14,451 nucleotides of DNA from Spirochaetae bacterium HGW-Spirochaetae-7 (GTDB taxonomy: Bacteria; Spirochaetota; Spirochaetia; Treponematales; UBA12059): the NCBI GenBank assembly GCA_002839245.1, contig PGXR01000047.1:8988-23438 (forward strand), in the 5' to 3' direction. The first letter of the stretch is position 1. Every line of letters begins with the position of its first letter. The notes below the pieces were generated by a model, which was given only the letters and a program-made list of their open reading frames with translations, made no database searches and was not told the origin of the DNA. The position numbers and the translations under genes were made by a program. Shown one piece after another: positions 13,136-14,451 of this stretch.

Positions 13136-14451
13136 TACACCTTGAAGCCGCCGAGGACGGGTTCGCCGTAAGCCTCGACGGGCGATGCGCACTGGTACAT
13201 TCGATGCGCTCGCCCCTCCTGGAACTTGGCTCCGCGGAGCCGGCGATCCGCCAACGCAAGCGCGGCTTCACGATTCGACAGAAAAGGCTTCGCTACGTCA
13301 AGGCCAAGGCCTGGAAGCAGGTCGCGGCCCGTGAAGGCTTCATCGACATCGAGTTCGAGGGCCTTGTCCACATGACGATACGCGAATCATCCGGCTCGCT
13401 TGGCATTTCGTTCTCCCGCTACGACTCTTCCTTCAACCGTTTCAGGTTCAGGCTCCCCGCAACGCCGGGAGAGAGCATCTTCGGCTGCGGCGAGCAGTTT
13501 TCGAAGCTCGATCTCAAGGGTAGCCGCGTACCCCTGTGGCCGGACGGCAAGAGCGCCGGCGGCAAGTGGCATAGCACCTACTTCGGGCAGCCATCCTTCG
13601 TCACCAGCGAACGTTCCTGGGTCCACGTCGGCACGACCGCCTATTGCCTTTTCGATTTCAAGCGCCCCAAGACCACGATGCTGTCGTGCTGGGCGGTGCC
13701 CGAAGAGCTGTTGGTCGGCTTTGCCAGCGACGCGCCGTCGGCGACAGGCGCGCTGTCGTCGGCGGCAGGACGCCAGCGTAACCTTCCAGCGTGGACCTGG
13801 GAAGGCGCCTGGCTAGGCGTCCAGGGAGGGTCGGCGGAGGTGGAGCGGAAGCTGGCCGCCGCGAAGTCCTCGGGCGTCAAGGTAGGCGCGCTCTGGGTCC
13901 AGGATTGGTGCGGCAAGAGCGTGGCAAGCACAGCCAACCATCCGCAGTGGGACTGGCGCTGGGACAGGGATCTCTACCCGGACCTTCCCGCCGACATAGC
14001 CAGGCTGCGTCGCGACGGCATACGCTTCCTGGGCTATATCAACCCTTTCCTTTCGACGGAAGGCGAACTGTACGCCGAGGCGTCGAAGGCGGGCTACTGC
14101 GTCAAACGCCAGGACGGAAGCGACTACCTGGTGACGGCCACCACATTTGCCGCCGCCATGGTGGACCTGTTCAATCCCGCCGCCTTTGCATGGATCAAGG
14201 GCGTTATGAAGCGCGAGATGCTCGGCATAGGCATGTCAGGATGGATGGCCGACTTCGGCGAATTTCTGCCGGTCGACGCCGCTCTCCACGGAGGCCGCGA
14301 CCCGCTGACGGCGCACAACGAATACCCGGTCCTGTGGGCCAGGGCCAATGCCGAAGCGGTTCGCGAGGCTGGAAAGGAAGGCGAGGCGATATTCTTCCTT
14401 CGATCTGGCTGGACCGGGTCGGCGAAGCATGCGCAGGCGTTCTGGGCGGGC
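13132..14451 (+). CDS. GH31 alpha-glycosidase, YihQ/sulfoquinovosidase-like (3' end outside window)
   Basis: Retaining alpha-glycoside hydrolase; 440 codons are present and about 220-240 are missing. The start is a GTG at 13132 overlapping the isomerase stop (GTGA). The protein follows E. coli YihQ along its whole visible length: IFGCGEQFSKLDLKG (116-130), the HSTYFGQPSFVTS block, LGVQGG, VQDWCG, DWRWDRDLYP, FLGYINPF, and the nucleophile Asp374 in GWMADFGEFLP. The acid/base Asp (YihQ Asp472) would follow directly after the last bases (FWAG). Sulfonate and sugar contacts of YihQ map as follows (from memory): Gln262 to Gln231, Gln288 to Gln257, Trp304 to Trp273, but Arg301 to His270. Loss of this Arg argues against a standard sulfoquinovosidase. 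No signal peptide is seen, so it acts inside the cell on an imported glycoside. Confidence 0.9.
   Translation, partial: MIHLEAAEDGFAVSLDGRCALVHSMRSPLLELGSAEPAIRQRKRGFTIRQKRLRYVKAKAWKQVAAREGFIDIEFEGLVHMTIRESSGSLGISFSRYDSSFNRFRFRLPATPGESIFGCGEQFSKLDLKGSRVPLWPDGKSAGGKWHSTYFGQPSFVTSERSWVHVGTTAYCLFDFKRPKTTMLSCWAVPEELLVGFASDAPSATGALSSAAGRQRNLPAWTWEGAWLGVQGGSAEVERKLAAAKSSGVKVGALWVQDWCGKSVASTANHPQWDWRWDRDLYPDLPADIARLRRDGIRFLGYINPFLSTEGELYAEASKAGYCVKRQDGSDYLVTATTFAAAMVDLFNPAAFAWIKGVMKREMLGIGMSGWMADFGEFLPVDAALHGGRDPLTAHNEYPVLWARANAEAVREAGKEGEAIFFLRSGWTGSAKHAQAFWAG

Noticed and set aside
1..14451. CRISPR arrays, tRNA/rRNA genes, insertion sequences, prophage or toxin-antitoxin genes
   Set aside because: I looked for repeats, cloverleaf patterns, transposase motifs and small gene pairs and saw none.

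Overview
The window is a piece of a high-GC bacterial chromosome (about 60% G+C by eye). It holds nine protein-coding genes on both strands plus one cut off at each edge by the window (potB and the GH31 gene are the partial ones). No RNA genes, insertion sequences, CRISPR arrays or prophage genes were seen. Several traits fit a spirochaete: a secreted caspase-like protein with PEGA-type repeats, a secreted DUF4384 partner, signal peptides ending in ...AQE, and frequent ATA isoleucine codons despite the high GC. This placement is an inference from gene style and has not been tested by a tree.

Left part (1-2837): the start of a polyamine ABC transporter operon (potA, then potB running off the left edge, minus strand) lies head to head with mazG, a nucleotide house-cleaning pyrophosphohydrolase. 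Middle (2853-6488): a minus-strand pair encodes two exported proteins. The first is an 851-residue caspase-fold (C14-type) protease followed by about five PEGA-like beta domains and a C-terminal beta domain. The second is a 321-residue protein with a DUF4384 domain. The end of the caspase gene contains a sharp AT-rich segment.

Centre right (6669-9424): a well-formed sigma70-type promoter, with a perfect 9-7-9 inverted repeat over the predicted start point, drives an overlapping pair. This pair is a large FabK/nitronate-monooxygenase-type flavin oxidoreductase and a FabF-type 3-ketoacyl-ACP synthase. A strong hairpin ends this unit and also the convergent argG gene, whose product resembles animal argininosuccinate synthetase. 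argG has a near-consensus promoter overlapped by an imperfect 9-7-9 inverted repeat.

Right part (10878-14451): an apparent sugar-metabolism region. A xylose-isomerase-like TIM-barrel protein that seems to lack the usual metal ligands lies divergent from a translationally coupled pair: an L-fucose/L-arabinose-isomerase-like enzyme and a GH31 alpha-glycosidase of the YihQ (sulfoquinovosidase) type. The GH31 protein keeps the catalytic nucleophile and most of the sulfoquinovose-binding positions. The arginine that clamps the sulfonate in known sulfoquinovosidases is a histidine here, so the substrate may be a different alpha-glycoside. This locus and the secreted caspase/DUF4384 pair are the two best candidates for undescribed biology.
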